From: Punica granatum
Taxonomy: Eukaryota; Streptophyta; Magnoliopsida; Myrtales; Lythraceae
Reading direction: 5' to 3'
NCBI RefSeq assembly: GCF_007655135.1
Contig: NC_045134.1
Location: forward strand, 6,592,982 to 6,656,981
DNA: 64,000 bases
In this document: one piece after another, positions 1-10,859 of the stretch
How the letters are laid out: each line of letters begins with the position of its first letter
Position numbering within the stretch: the stretch's first letter is position 1
Made by a program: the position numbers and the translations under genes
The notes under the pieces: generated by a model
Told to the model about the DNA's origin: nothing
The model's database searches: none
What the model saw: the letters and a program-made list of their open reading frames with translations, nothing else

Positions 1-1414
1 TTAAGGTAAGCAATTAAATGAAATCGACAAATGGAAGGAAACGAGACATAGCGTTATAGTATGTGTGCTAAATTCTTGATATATAATAATCAGCGGCTTG
101 ATTTAATCTAATAATCATTTGGAGTGAAGAAAATAAGAAAATTTCCACACCTAAATGTGATTCTTGTCAGATGATTGAACGTTGAAAATTTAAGATTGAA
201 GTAAATGAATTGATTCCCTTCAATCATTAAATGTTGAAATAGTAACAAAGTAAATGGATTGATTATGTTAACATTTTTTAGGCTGATTAGTTAAGCAAAA
301 AATATATCATATTAGTTCGATGTTTGAGTACATTGAATATGAAACTTGCTCCAGGAGATTAGGAATAATTAGTAGAACTTTTTTTTTCAATAACAGGAAG
401 ATGAATCAAACCTAGAAATTCTCGATTCCTAGACTGTCATGTGTGCCATTACGCTTTGTCCCATTTCTAAATATTATTTTAATATTAAATTTTCAACAAT
501 CCCTAAAATTATGTCTTTTTTGGGTAAATCTTATAATTAATTATCTTAGTATTACCATTTTCATGTCACCATATAGCTGCAAAGAGCTTTAATTTTTTGT
601 GAAACAAAGAGCTTTCAACATGCCGATACGAAATGCATCATTCGTTAATGCGGAGCTACGAATAATTGTAACTCCTGAGTGATTCTATTGAACAATCTAT
701 GTATCTTCTATAGAAGAAATAAAAACAGATTCCTATATTGTTCCACGTACATATAGCCATGCGTTGGTTCCTCATTTTATTGGCCTTCTTTTCCCTTTCC
801 AACGTTTTCCTTTTCATTTTCCTCTCCAGTTTTTGCTACAAATCTAGACTTTATATATGGGAACAAATAACTCTTGTCAATTTTTTTTTTTTTGGGTTGA
901 AACTCTTGTCAAATATTACTTCTACTCAACAACAACGTAAATCATGCCAATTACAATGAAATAACATGAGATTTTTGTATTATCTAAAATTAAGAATAAG
1001 AATTCACCCAATAAAATTATGAATAGAAAAATTATATTTAGTTCCAACAACAGGATAAACCAATATTGCTTGATAATCACGTAATGTATATAATTAAAAT
1101 ATGTCTCTTTCTTTGGGGATGAAACGAGGGATGCTTAGTCTCACTTTCCTTTTGTTGTATTCTTTTTTTAATTTTACTTTTCATTTTAGTGTAATTTTGT
1201 TATATAAATGGATCACTGTCAAAATTTTGATAAAAAATGAATTTTTATGTGCCTTGCAACTTTAAGTACATAGGTTTAGAACGGATTGTGGTGGCAAATT
1301 TCCATGGACGGGTCTACGCATTTAGAAAGATTCTTTTTTTTTTCGGTTACACAAAGATTCATTTTTTAAAATCCAGCACAAAACAGTTAAATATTATTAG
1401 GACTTCATGTTCGT
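1..1414. other. AT-rich intergenic DNA, no gene recognised
   Basis: No open frame here has recognisable protein similarity. The stretch is AT-rich with homopolymer runs and a short local duplication around 865-912, where an 'aactcttgtcaa' motif occurs twice beside a T run. I see no convincing RNA gene, terminal repeat or splice structure. Confidence 0.5.
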
Positions 1415-1735
1415 CCTTAGAGCACACCAATTCGTTACGTATGGATGGTGAGATTCCATTGATACATAGCTAATTCCAATAGACCTATTGGATGGTCCCA
1501 TTGGCTGGTCCCATTGGCGTGCATTCAGTTGGAATTGAACCTACAAATTCGCCAATTATGAGTTCGGTGCTTTAACCATTTAGCCATGGATGCTTACCGG
1601 GAATCCTCGTACATGGTGAATGACCAAATTCCAATTGAAATGAAATCTTTAGAATAAATCAAGTCAAAATAAGAGGAATCAATGAAAGGATATCGATTCA
1701 AATCCTAGATTTTCGAATTGAAAGAGTTTTATCTA
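1415..1735. other. Nuclear insert of chloroplast DNA (NUPT): rpl23-trnI spacer, trnI-CAU, start of ycf2
   Basis: Read on the minus strand, 1520-1593 matches the plastid trnI-CAU gene I know from plastomes. The sequence on its 3' side (about 1415-1519) matches the plastid spacer towards rpl23. On the other side, ATGAAAGGATATCGATTCAA at 1682 opens the plastid ycf2 reading frame, in the opposite direction to the tRNA as in plastomes. The gene order is therefore plastid order. Scattered substitutions, and a stop in the ycf2 frame where plastid ycf2 has Trp, show it is a decayed nuclear copy. The ycf2 part fades out after about 1730. Confidence 0.8.
1520..1593 (-). tRNA. trnI-CAU: Plastid-derived tRNA-Ile(CAU) copy, probably non-functional
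   Basis: The 74-nt minus-strand sequence begins GCATCCATGGCTAAATGG and ends with a T arm GGTTCAATTCC. It keeps the CAT anticodon in an ACTCATAATT context. Compared with the plastid gene as I remember it, there are several substitutions, including in the D arm, anticodon stem and acceptor stem. Plastid tRNA-Ile(CAU) needs lysidine modification to read AUA, so a nuclear copy is unlikely to work. It is best treated as a passenger in the plastid insert. Confidence 0.75.
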
Positions 1736-1769
1736 ATGAATTGATACAAGTAATTATATATAATCTATA

Positions 1770-1812
1770 AATGAACTATATAACCTGCAGCAACGCGCGG
1801 ATTCGGGCCCTA
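1770..1812 (+). mobile_element. Helitron-like 3' terminus
   Basis: The sequence has a GC-rich segment (GCAACGCGCGG) followed within about ten bases by CTAGT, in otherwise AT-rich DNA. This is the usual look of plant Helitron 3' ends (short hairpin, then CTRR, insertion before T). I could not find the matching 5' TC end, so the extent of the element, and whether it includes the plastid insert, is unknown. Confidence 0.35.
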
Positions 1813-2244
1813 GTAAAATAATATGAGAGGTTTCAGAAGTAGACCATACTGACCCCAATTATCCAATAATAAATTGGAACCTGATGGTGGTTTCAATGTA
1901 CATGCAGGCCACGTCATGTGTCAACATTGGCTAATAAATTATGGGCTTAGGCTTCTTATTAGTGGTCATAGATTAAGCGTATGTCCCTTGCGTCTTGACC
2001 TGTTGCTTCTTAAAGATATTTAGGGGTCACTGTACCTCGGTATTGTGTCGTTTCATTTCGTAATTTAAGAGCTTCGACTCGCAGTTCACAGAAAAAAAAA
2101 AAGTTTTCTGGGTTAGTAAAACTTTAATCTTATAAGATAAAGTTGTGGTCTATTTTTCCATAACTTTAAGGAAGTGTGGAAGAATAATTTTTTTCTTTTA
2201 GTATATTTTGATATTCGAAAATTCAATTGATCTGACTAATTCAG

Positions 2245-2370
2245 TTTGGGTTGGGTCGGTTACTAAGAGATAAAACTCTCACAATCAAGAATTTTCTCTA
2301 TTTACAATACTCGAATCCGGACACATCTTAAGAGAAATAGGTGACAAACTGGTTCAACCGATTATTTCAT
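2245..2370 (-). repeat. tRNA-derived SINE remnant, same family as the one around 40560
   Basis: On the minus strand there is an A-box-like stretch (CGGTTGAACCAGTTTGTCACC region) followed by a B-box-like GGATTCGAGTATTG. A related sequence at about 40560-41030 shares the downstream block (plus strand: GGGTCGG, then CTAAGAG, then GAATTTTCT, in the same order). The tRNA-like promoter boxes and dispersed copies suggest a SINE. Confidence 0.4.
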
Positions 2371-2739
2371 TTAATTACCCCAACTAATTCATGTAATTAT
2401 CCTTGGAAATCATCATGGTTCAAAACCTTCCGCAGCCAAACTGGGATGGTTTGTCCTTACGAATCCCCCACGGTCGATAAGCATACATGGCCTTCTTTTG
2501 ACTCGGCAGAGCGGTAAACTGGCCGAGGTAGATGCGAACTGACCCGAACACGACTTATTCCAATCTACATTTATGTAAATTTTTATTTTAATCCCTATCT
2601 CTCACAGTTTCAAATTAAAACAATTATTATTAAAAAAACAGAGTGCCATGCAAATGAAAGTTGAATGATTAGAAGATGTGTCATGCACAGTTTGTGCACT
2701 GGTAATAGTTCAATCACGGACAATTTACAGAGAAATTGC

Positions 2740-2823
2740 CCCACATATATACATTAATTCAATCAAAGACATATAATCCTTTACGTTAGAAGTCCCGAAG
2801 ATGCTAAATATTTTCTGATAAGA
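2740..2823 (+). promoter_or_regulatory. Candidate core promoter of the neprosin gene
   Basis: A TATA-like CATATATACAT lies at 2743-2753, about 75 bp upstream of the ATG, a plausible spacing for a plant gene with a short leader. The motif is common in AT-rich DNA, so this is only a suggestion. Confidence 0.3.
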
Positions 2824-5507
2824 ATGGAGAGAATCAGATTTTTCGTCGAGGGGATCGGCTTAAAGCTTGTAGTTGTGGTCGGCATTCTCTTCTTGATGAT
2901 GTTAATAAGTTCACTGATTTCTCAAGCCAAAGTATTGGATGATGAAGAGAAAATTATAGATGATCATCTGAGTAGACATGCTGTGAAAACCGTTCAGGTA
3001 TATATTAATTTCTTTTTCTTAATGTCTTCTCCGAGTTACGCATTCAACGTTTGATGATGAAAATTAGTTTGTAAATTGGATATATATAGTTCCGAGTAAG
3101 CTTCGAACTAGTTCCTGAGCGATAACTTATTTAGCATGGTCCTATCAAGTTATTCCAATGGCACATCGCATCATGTAACTTGTGTATGTACTTTCATCTG
3201 GGGTACAGCGGTTTTCCTCGGTCTTTCTATCAATATCTAATAACGTCTCGAGTTTTCATTGCTTCATCTGATCTTATTTGTATAATCTGTTTGCAGAGTG
3301 AAGATGGAGATACTATCGACTGCATCGATATCTACAAACAACCTGCTTTCGGTCACCCAGCTTTGAGGAACCACACCATCCAGGTCTTCTGATGTTTCCT
3401 TTATGCTAGATACGAGTTCGAGTCATTTGTCTCTATTTACAACATGTCAATTAATCTCTGCTGATCAGATGGCACCAAGTGAAGATCCAAGCGTCGAGAC
3501 GACATCGACAACAGAGTCACCCAAATCGTCAGCACCTTCCGGCGGCCAACTGTGGTGGAGAAGCGGAAGTTGCCCAAGAGGCACGATACCCGTCCGAAGA
3601 AACAAGAGAAAGGATGGAGCCAAGACAACCTCGTTTAGGAAGAAGCCTCCCATGAGCAGTCCACGCCATTCCACAGTACCAGTTGATGATGACAACAAAA
3701 TCCCCAATCTCCAACAGATCAATCACTCTGTATGCTTACTTCAGGATTTGGCCATATCGATTTCTATGAGTTAAAGGACATCTTTCTTAGTTTCAAAAAT
3801 AATTGCCAGAACCCGCATTTAATCTGGTCCATCCGGATTCCGATTTAAATGAAACGATGTTTTATTCAGTCGGATACAGGTCGACTAGTCCGGACTTATA
3901 TCACAGTCAGTCAAGCTGAAGTTAAGTCAAGGCGATCTCATGGAAATACTTAAACAGAACCTATGCTTAGCGGTGTAAATTTTCACGTTATTTTGACTTT
4001 TTAGCACGCAACAAGTTTGAGGGTCTTTCTAGCATGATATGAAGTCACGGTAACACGTATTAATATTTTTAATTCAAGTGTGTAGTACTTCAGCTCAAGT
4101 GTCTAGTACTTGTTATTAGTATAAGTGTTTATTACTTCAACCGCTTAGTATCTTAATTAGTTCAAATGTCTGGTATTTCGTATAATTCATCGCAAATAGT
4201 AAAAGTATTAAACACTTGAACTAATATACCAAGTGTGCCACCGTAACTTGATTTCATATTAGAATTCCGTGAAGTTTGAAAATTATAAACATAACATCTG
4301 ACTTTTTTTTTTTTTGGTGTGACGTGCAAAAATATTTTATTGACTTCTTTATTGTCTACGGTATTAACTTTTTTTTTTTTTCCTTTTGAATATCTGAATA
4401 CACGATGTACATGTTAGATGGCAATACTTTTCACAGCGGGGTACAATTACAATGGAGCTAAAGGGGATATCAGAGTGTGGAATCCTTATGTGGAATTCGA
4501 TGATGAGTGGTCTCTCTCTCAAATTGCTCTCCAGAATGGCCCTTACAATGACTTCGAGAGCGTCGAATCCGGTTGGGCGGTTCGTATACTAGTTTGAAGT
4601 GGTCATATCCGTGCATTAACCGATAGATCGAGTCATTGAGTATGTTTATCGCTATTCATGATCGGTCTTGTAACTCTTTTCAGGTGAATCCGGGCCTCTA
4701 CGGGGATAGGCAGACTCGGTTTTTTGTATACTGGACAGTACGTGGGATTACCGCTTGAACCTGTTTACTCCTATATATATTATAGCCTTGATTAATTGTT
4801 TATATGGTCTGAATTTGGTCTTTACGAAACCACGACATGTTTTGTACAGGTTGATGCTTCAAAAACAACGGGCTGCTTCGATCTCACGTGCCCCGGATTT
4901 GTGCAAACAAATCACGAGATTGCTCTTGGGGCTGCCATTTACCCGATCTCGACCCCCGACGGCCTTCCGTATCAGATCACCATCTACATCTTCAAGGTAC
5001 GTAACACGGAACAAATGAAGTCAGCACAATTTAAAAAATAAAATAAATAACGATCTCATGACACATCAACATGAACTGCCTGTCAAAACACAACTTCAAC
5101 TATGGTGATTTTACTTTTCTTTTCAGGACCTAATCACAAGCAATTTGTGGGTCCAATATGGTGACGGGATCAACATAGGCTACTGGCCGGCGGAACTGTT
5201 CACAACCCTGACCCTCACGGTGGAGACCGTACAATGGGGTGGCGAGGTCTATAGCTCGAGGGTCGGGGTAACCCCGCACACAGCGACACAGATGGGCAGT
5301 GGGGAGTTCCCGGACTATGTGTGGGACGTGTCTGGGTGGGTCAAGAAAATGAGGATCAGGGACAACTCGCTCATCCTAAAGGTGCCCGAGTGGGCTGGCA
5401 CCTACACAGATGAGTACCGGTGCTACGATGTGAGGTACGTCACCGACTACGTGGAGGATCCCGAGTTCTACTACGGCGGGCCAGGTAGGGGCCCCCTGTG
5501 CCCGTAA
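2824..5507 (+). CDS. Neprosin-domain protein (glutamic peptidase family G3), 7 exons, 421 aa
   Basis: Exons by GT/AG sites: 2824-2997, 3297-3383, 3469-3729, 4418-4579, 4684-4737, 4850-4996, 5127-5507; the joined frame is open (1266 bp). Residues 14-35 form a hydrophobic secretion signal. Exon 2 (residues 59-87) carries the neprosin activation-peptide signature [20 protein letters not shown]. Exon 3 has the [12 protein letters not shown] motif that precedes the peptidase domain. The neprosin domain runs from about residue 177 to the C-terminal [12 protein letters not shown]. The two glutamates that correspond to the catalytic pair of Nepenthes neprosin are present: E224 in VESGW and E335 in WGGEV, 111 residues apart. 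The family comprises secreted, acid-activated proline-cleaving glutamic peptidases; many plant members have unknown substrates. Intron 3 contains a MITE. A decayed tandem copy lies downstream. Expected location is the cell wall or extracellular space. Confidence 0.92.
3980..4310. repeat. Foldback MITE in intron 3 of the neprosin gene
   Basis: The two halves are imperfect inverted repeats. The left arm has, in order, GACTTTTT, AAGTTTGAG, ATATGAAGTCACGGTAACAC and TTCAAGTGT; the reverse complement of the right arm has AAAAAGTC, CAAACTTC, ATATGAAATCAAGTTACGGT and TTCAAGTGT. The middle holds several copies of an 'AAGTGT-TAGTACTT' unit. I could not assign a clean target duplication, so the superfamily is unknown. 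It lengthens intron 3 to about 690 bp. Confidence 0.6.
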
Positions 5508-5639
5508 GCATACCAGGACCTTTGAGCCGGACCATTAGTCTCCGGAATGGCTGGTGAACGTGATATTACTAGCGCAACATAACTATTTTCTGGATTTAGA
5601 ATGGATTATAATTACATTTGATTTTGGTAATTATGTGCT

Positions 5640-5845
5640 TTGTATAAACTCATAATCAAAAGTAGCTCAAGTGCACCCACCGGTGAAAGCCCGAGTCCTA
5701 ATTAGAGCCCTTACGTCGCCTAATCACTTTCCTGTAGACCAGTACAGCTGATAGTACAGGGCTGAGCGTACCGATGATCGTTGGAGAATCCTAAGATCTA
5801 TGATACTGGTGGACTAGGAGGGGCTCCTTGCGCCAATGAGCAGAC
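5640..5845 (+). pseudogene. Possible relic of a third neprosin C-terminus
   Basis: About 300 bp after the intact gene, the frame around 5786-5842 reads ENPKIYDTGGLGGAPCAN. This resembles the C-terminal [17 protein letters not shown] of the neighbouring protein, in the same order and spacing. Upstream, short nucleotide matches to the last exon (GCCCGAGT, CAGTAC, GTACCGA) are also in order. No open frame or splice structure remains. If real, it is the end of an old tandem copy. Confidence 0.35.
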
Positions 5846-6642
5846 CGGGGGATATCCACGCATCTCTTGATGTGGTTGCTGATCGATGGGGGAGTGTTGC
5901 ATATCCAAAGATAAATCCTCGAGTTCACATTTCCGAATTGGCTTGCAACTTCACGACCTGCAAGACGGGATATCTCGGTTCTGGCCCAAAATCTCCCTTG
6001 AAATGTTTTAAGTTAGATCGTAGGTGTGAGGGAAGTCATATATATGTCTATTGGTCTCAGTAGGTTTTGTAGCCTCCCAGAGGGAAGGGTCCATTGATAT
6101 CGATATGAATACAAGTAGTCCGGCTCAGGTTGTATGTAGGGCCGGCAATATTTGACACGACACGATAACACGACATGGATACGACACGAAGTTAAACGGG
6201 TTCGGGTTGAGATTTTTTGATATTCGATCTAAACGGGTCAACCCGTTTAGACACGGTTAATAAACGTGTCTTAACGGGTTGAACCCGCATAACCCGATTA
6301 GACATGATTAAACCTATTTATTTAGACGTGTTTAATCGTGTTACTTAATCGTGTAACCCATTAACCCGTTTATCTAACTGAATTTACCAATATACCCTTC
6401 CACTAACCCTAATTTTGAAATTCCTCCTGCCGTGTTTTCATTCTTGCCTTCCCGTTCCTGACTTCCTGTTGTAACCCTAAATTTCTAACCCGTAAGCCCT
6501 TCCTCCTTTGGTTCCGCCTCCAAGCCCTCCACGGCTCCACTGTCAGTAGAAGAAATTGAAGAATCCTCCACCGCTCCACCATCCAAGCGTCCACGATCCG
6601 CTTCGCCGTTCTGTTTTTCTTGGTTTCACTCAGTTCAGGTAC

Positions 6643-6768
6643 TTCATTTTCCTCAGGAAGGGCATTCTGCCAGAGCAGCAGCCGATTGTGGTGAAGGCCA
6701 AGCTCGTGTCCAAGACCCTTGAGAAGAAAATCAAGGAGGCCGGTGGCGCCGTCGTGCTCACCGCTTAG
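6643..6768 (+). pseudogene. RPL27A: Captured 3' coding fragment of 60S ribosomal protein L27a inside the hAT element
   Basis: The frame ending at 6768 reads [19 protein letters not shown], then [15 protein letters not shown] and a stop. This is the conserved C-terminus of eukaryotic ribosomal protein L27a (uL15). The part upstream, from an ATG at 6556, is unrelated, so the open 70-codon frame is chimeric. The fragment lies wholly within the transposon ends, which marks it as a captured piece rather than a resident gene. Whether the chimeric frame is expressed cannot be told from sequence. Confidence 0.8.
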
Positions 6769-7983
6769 GTGATTTTTGTTAGCAATTTTACCTTTCTCTG
6801 TTTACATTGATCTGTGAACTCTGCTAGCCATATGGATCTCTGGAGCTTTCGTTATTGCTGCAAATTTTGCTGCTTTGACTCAATTCCGATGGACTCAATT
6901 CCATGCCTCTCTGTGATTCATATCGTGGGTTTGAGCTGAATGGATTTTGCTCATTAGCCGGACTCGCTACTGTCGTAATGTCGAAAAAAGTTAGGACATT
7001 TGCACATATGAAATCCGGCTATGATAATAGGAGAAACTCGCAAACATGATTTGATTTAGTACTAAGTAATTAATTCCAAATTGATATATATGAATAACCC
7101 GAGGAGCGAATTGTGTTTGCTGTTGGTTCTCGCTGTACTGATCTGGGTAATGTATGTTGGGATGGATGGGTTACATCATTGGTATACAAAAGTTTAATTA
7201 ACGCTTCACTATCTGGTCATTGAGGATATTCAGTTCCCATATGACCCGTTCCCTTGAAGCAAAATCAGTTGTGCTGCTCCCGGACATCTCTGTTCCACAG
7301 CACTTTGCAGTAGAACACTGTTGCCCTAGGATAGCTCGGCCCGCTTGCAGAAATTGGTTCAGAGTTTTTCAGGTTTCGTAATGTGTGGGTCTTTAGTCAT
7401 TGCTTCTCTATCCATAGTTTAGAGAGCCATTCTCAATCATAGGAACCTTAGTCCCTATTCGTTGAATAGGGGTAAGAATTGTTTTTGGAGTTCGTTGAGA
7501 GAGGCTTTGTCATGCCCGAGAAGGAAGAGTTTCTGTTGTCTTTATTTTCCATTTGCAGGATGACTTCTGCTAGAGTTGTAGTGGTTGTCTTCCTTTCGCT
7601 TGTTTTAGCTCCGTGCTTTAAGATGATCAGTTCTGGAGATCAGAGGATGGGAAATCATTTCTAGGCTTGTTGTACTTAGTTGGGATGTAAACATTTTAAG
7701 ATTTATCATTTCTTCTTGTTTCGTTGTCTACTGACTTGGCATATATAATTAGACTGTAGTATGATACCTTTTGTTCTGCCGTGTTTATCTCAAGCGCAGA
7801 AATTTCAAGCAGTAATACGTTCAAAGAGATATTTTTTTTTAATTAAAGTAGTTGAGGCAATTAGTTTGAGCAGGATAGTTTGGTGACAGAATGTAGCTTT
7901 CGTTGTGGTTGGCCAAAAGTTTATCTCTGAAGAGACTTCATGCGGTTCTCTTTTGTTTTTTTAATAAATGTTTTTCTTCACAG

Positions 7984-8187
7984 GGAGTATGTAGTTGATC
8001 TGGTTGGTGAACCCGGGAATGTGCGTGGTCCAGATTCATCGATCAATGGTTGTTTAATCTCTTTGATTCCCTCACCGTTCCAAGTTTCGTACCTGAAAGA
8101 ATTCCAGCAGCCCTATGTGGATGATGCATCCTTTCATCAAACTCTGAATGCAGAGATTTCACAAGCTCGTCCGAATGAGCAGCTGGG
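7984..8187 (+). pseudogene. Captured exon of an EDR1/CTR1-type Raf-like MAPKKK inside the hAT element
   Basis: The frame reads EYVVDLVGEPGNVRGPDSS, then ING, and further on SPFQVSYLKEFQQPY. I recognise this as the region following the EDR1 domain in plant Raf-like MAP kinase kinase kinases. The segment is bordered by an acceptor-like TTCTTCACAG at its left and a donor-like GGTAACTT at its right. That suggests capture from genomic DNA with intron edges, not from an mRNA. There is no kinase catalytic domain in the element. Confidence 0.7.
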
Positions 8188-8910
8188 GTAACTTCATTCA
8201 TCGTGAGCAGCTGAACAATGCTACCTATTTTGGAAGAATTAATGATATGATGCTATTATAAGTTATTGTGATCTATTTTAAGACTAGACTTACATATCAT
8301 GATATTTGTACTTCCTAGATTATGATCCATTTCTATGAATGAAATGAGCATGGTTAACTTTTTAGAAATTTCTGTTCGGAATAAACAGGTCGTAATCGTG
8401 TTAATGTGTCGAATAAACGGGTCGTGTTTACGTGTCGAATAAACGGGTCGTGTTAACGTGTTCGTATAATCGAGTTGATCGGATAAACGGGTCGTGTTAA
8501 CGTGTCCGTGTAACCGGACTAATCGAATAAACGGGTCGTGTTAACGTGTCGGGTAACCGGTTATAATCGTGTCGTGTACGAACACGTACCTATTATGACA
8601 CGTTTCGATAAACAGGTTTAAACGTGTCGTGTCCGGGTTGACACGGATATAAACAGGTCGTGTTCGTGTTTCCAAAACCTGACCCGTTTAATAATCGTGT
8701 CGTATACGGGTTTAGATTTTGATGGCACGAACCCGATTAGACACGACACGTATAAACACGACACGATACGAATTGCCAGGCCTAGTTGTAGGTTACGAGA
8801 GTCGGGGAAAATCTGAATCACTAGCAGAAAACTGGATCACATAAAAGACTCGGTATCGACTCGCCCAATATATAGGAAGTATAAGATGCTGAGAAAATTA
8901 ACAGTCACGT

Positions 8911-9107
8911 TGATAAATTCTAAATCGTCAAGCTCGAATAGTATTACTGTAAATCAATTACATAAATAGGCTAATAGTCTTTAAACAGGAAAAGAAAGTA
9001 TGCTAATTTACGGGAATCTAGAACATCTTAATGAACGCGACTATCATATCATAATATACAACGACTTGCTATGTACAACAGATACATAATAAAATACCCC
9101 GTAATAC
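8911..9107 (-). repeat. 3' LTR of the Copia element
   Basis: This direct repeat partner of 12514-12714 begins TGATAAATTCTAAATCGTC and ends CCCCGTAATAC on the plus strand. It is followed inward by the polypurine tract. Substitutions relative to the other LTR indicate an old insertion. Confidence 0.85.
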
Positions 9108-9277
9108 TTCCCCTCAAATTGGAGCACGAGGATTCCGAATGCCCAACTTACTGAGAAGAAATTGAAAACTATCTCGACCCAGTGCCTTAGTGAAGATGTC
9201 TGCAAGCTGGAGTAGGCACGTATGCAGTAGCCGCTACGTGGGACTTAATATGTTCACGAACGAAGTGACAATCTATC

Positions 9278-10700
9278 TCAAATATGCTTCACCCGCTCGT
9301 GAAATACCGAATTTGCTGTAATATGTAAGGCTGTCTGATTATCACAATATAGTCGGGCGGGCTTGGTCATCCGGACCTCCAAGGGAATCAAACAAATTTC
9401 GCAACTAGATAAGTTCACTGACTGCAGTTGCCATAGCTCGATATTTTGCTTCCGCTGAAGACGTGAGATTGTGGTCTGCGTCTTTGTCTTCCGGGAGACT
9501 GGACAACCACCAAGCATAATAAAATATCCCGTAACCGATCTCCTCGTCAAGGGACAGCTACCCCAATCCAAGTCACAATAAGCTTTGAGTTCAAGAGACC
9601 TTAGTTGCAGAAAAATTCCCTGACTGAGAGATTTCTTCAAGTATCGTAAAGCCCTCATGGTTGTGTCCCAATTCTCCTGTTGAGGTTCTTGCATAAACTA
9701 TGGCAAAGCATGTAAAGAATAGTTAAGCTCCGGTCGCGTGATGGTCGAATAAATGAGACGACAAATTAATCGTCTGTAGCTGGAAGGATCTGCAACTGGT
9801 GCGCTAGAGCTGGTGGATGGCCGGTGATTTTGCTCCATTGGGAATTGTGACGCCCCCCACCCAACATGCATTACTTAGTCAAAATATCAAGTACATACTT
9901 GCTTTGACTGAGAAATAGGCGCGAATCCATACGAGTAACCTCAATGCTCAGAAAATACTTCAAAAGACCCAAATCCTTAATGCGGAAGTATCGATCTAAA
10001 TAATTCTTGAAAGAGGCACAGTGAGAAGAACTATTCGCAACCATGATCAAATCATCCACATAGACAAGAACTCCCAAGAAAATAGTGCCTCGAGTATAGG
10101 TGAAGAGCGAATGGTCCGCTCCAGATTGGATAAATCCATACTGTCATAATGTATCCGCGAACTTTGCAGACCAATTTCTCGACTCCTATCGAAGACCGTA
10201 CAGGGAATTCCGCAAGCGACAAACATGGCCAAACTTCTGAGCATAATATACCGGTGGCAACTGCATATACACTTCCTCATTCAAGTCACCGCGGAAGAAG
10301 GCGTTATTCACATCCATCTGATGTATCTCCCAACCTCTGGCAATTGCCACTGTCAATAAACATCAAATGGTTACCAATTTAGTTACTGTTGCAAATATCT
10401 TATGGTAATCGATCCCCTCCACTTGTATAAAGCCTTTGACCACCAGTCGAGCTTTGTAATGCTCCACGCTCCCATCCATTCGACGCTTCACTTCGTATAC
10501 TCATTTAAATCCAATTGGACGTTTCCCGGGGTTAGTTTCTCAATAGTCCATGTCTTATTCATCTCCAATGCCCGAATCTCCTCCGCCATTGCTTTTCTCC
10601 ATCGTGGGTCACGTACAACGTCACGATAAGACTGGGGCTCAGTGTCAAAATCAATGGCTGCTACATAAGCCTTATAACGATCATTAAAACTAGAATAATT
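9278..10700 (-). pseudogene. Copia reverse transcriptase and RNase H, broken
   Basis: Frame 10077-9871 contains the RT active-site segment GVLVYVDDLIMVANSS (YVDD box) and the IKDLGLLKYFL motif. Frame 9694-9278 contains the RNase H segment with ALRYLKKSLSQGI, YCDLDWGSCPLTRRSVTGY and LYCDNQTALHI. The upstream RT part (10700-10080) is split among frames: pieces like PIGFKWVYEVKRRMDGS can be read, but frameshifts interrupt them. This is the C-terminal half of a Copia polyprotein. No complete product is possible. Confidence 0.85.
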
Positions 10701-10859
10701 AACGAAATGCTCAATTGGATATTGCAGACCTGAGGAAGGAGCACTCGGAGCGGGTGTGCCGGGGGGAGTATAAGTACACTGAGCCGTATGTACAACAAAG
10801 TCTCGATGGTCCCATCTCGCAAAATTCTCTCCCCCTGTCGCTCAACTCCCGACGGTCCT

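Larger units (their letters stand above)
6137..8784. mobile_element. Non-autonomous hAT-type element with captured host gene fragments, 2.65 kb
   Basis: The left end is TAGGGCCGGCAATATTTGAC; the right end reversed is TAGGCCTGGCAATTCGTATC. Flanking 8-mers are GTTGTATG (6129-6136) and GTTGTAGG (8785-8792), a 7/8 match expected of a hAT 8-bp target duplication. About 250 bp at the left and 400 bp at the right are subterminal repeats rich in CGTGTCGTGT and AACGGGT units; on the right (8390-8560) they are tandem, roughly 50 bp apart. The 684-bp element at 45058-45741 has nearly the same ends. Between the ends lies unique DNA that includes an RPL27a fragment and a kinase exon with splice-like borders. 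No transposase is visible. Confidence 0.85.

Noticed and set aside
1520..1593. Functional nuclear tRNA gene
   Set aside because: It has plastid sequence with a CAU isoleucine anticodon, mismatched stems and plastid neighbours, so it is a transferred copy.
5836..6063. 75-codon plus-strand frame after the neprosin gene
   Set aside because: No similarity beyond the first residues, which belong to the possible neprosin relic; no conserved motif.
6556..6768. Small stand-alone ribosomal protein gene
   Set aside because: Only the last third of L27a is present, fused to unrelated sequence and inside transposon ends, so it is a captured fragment.
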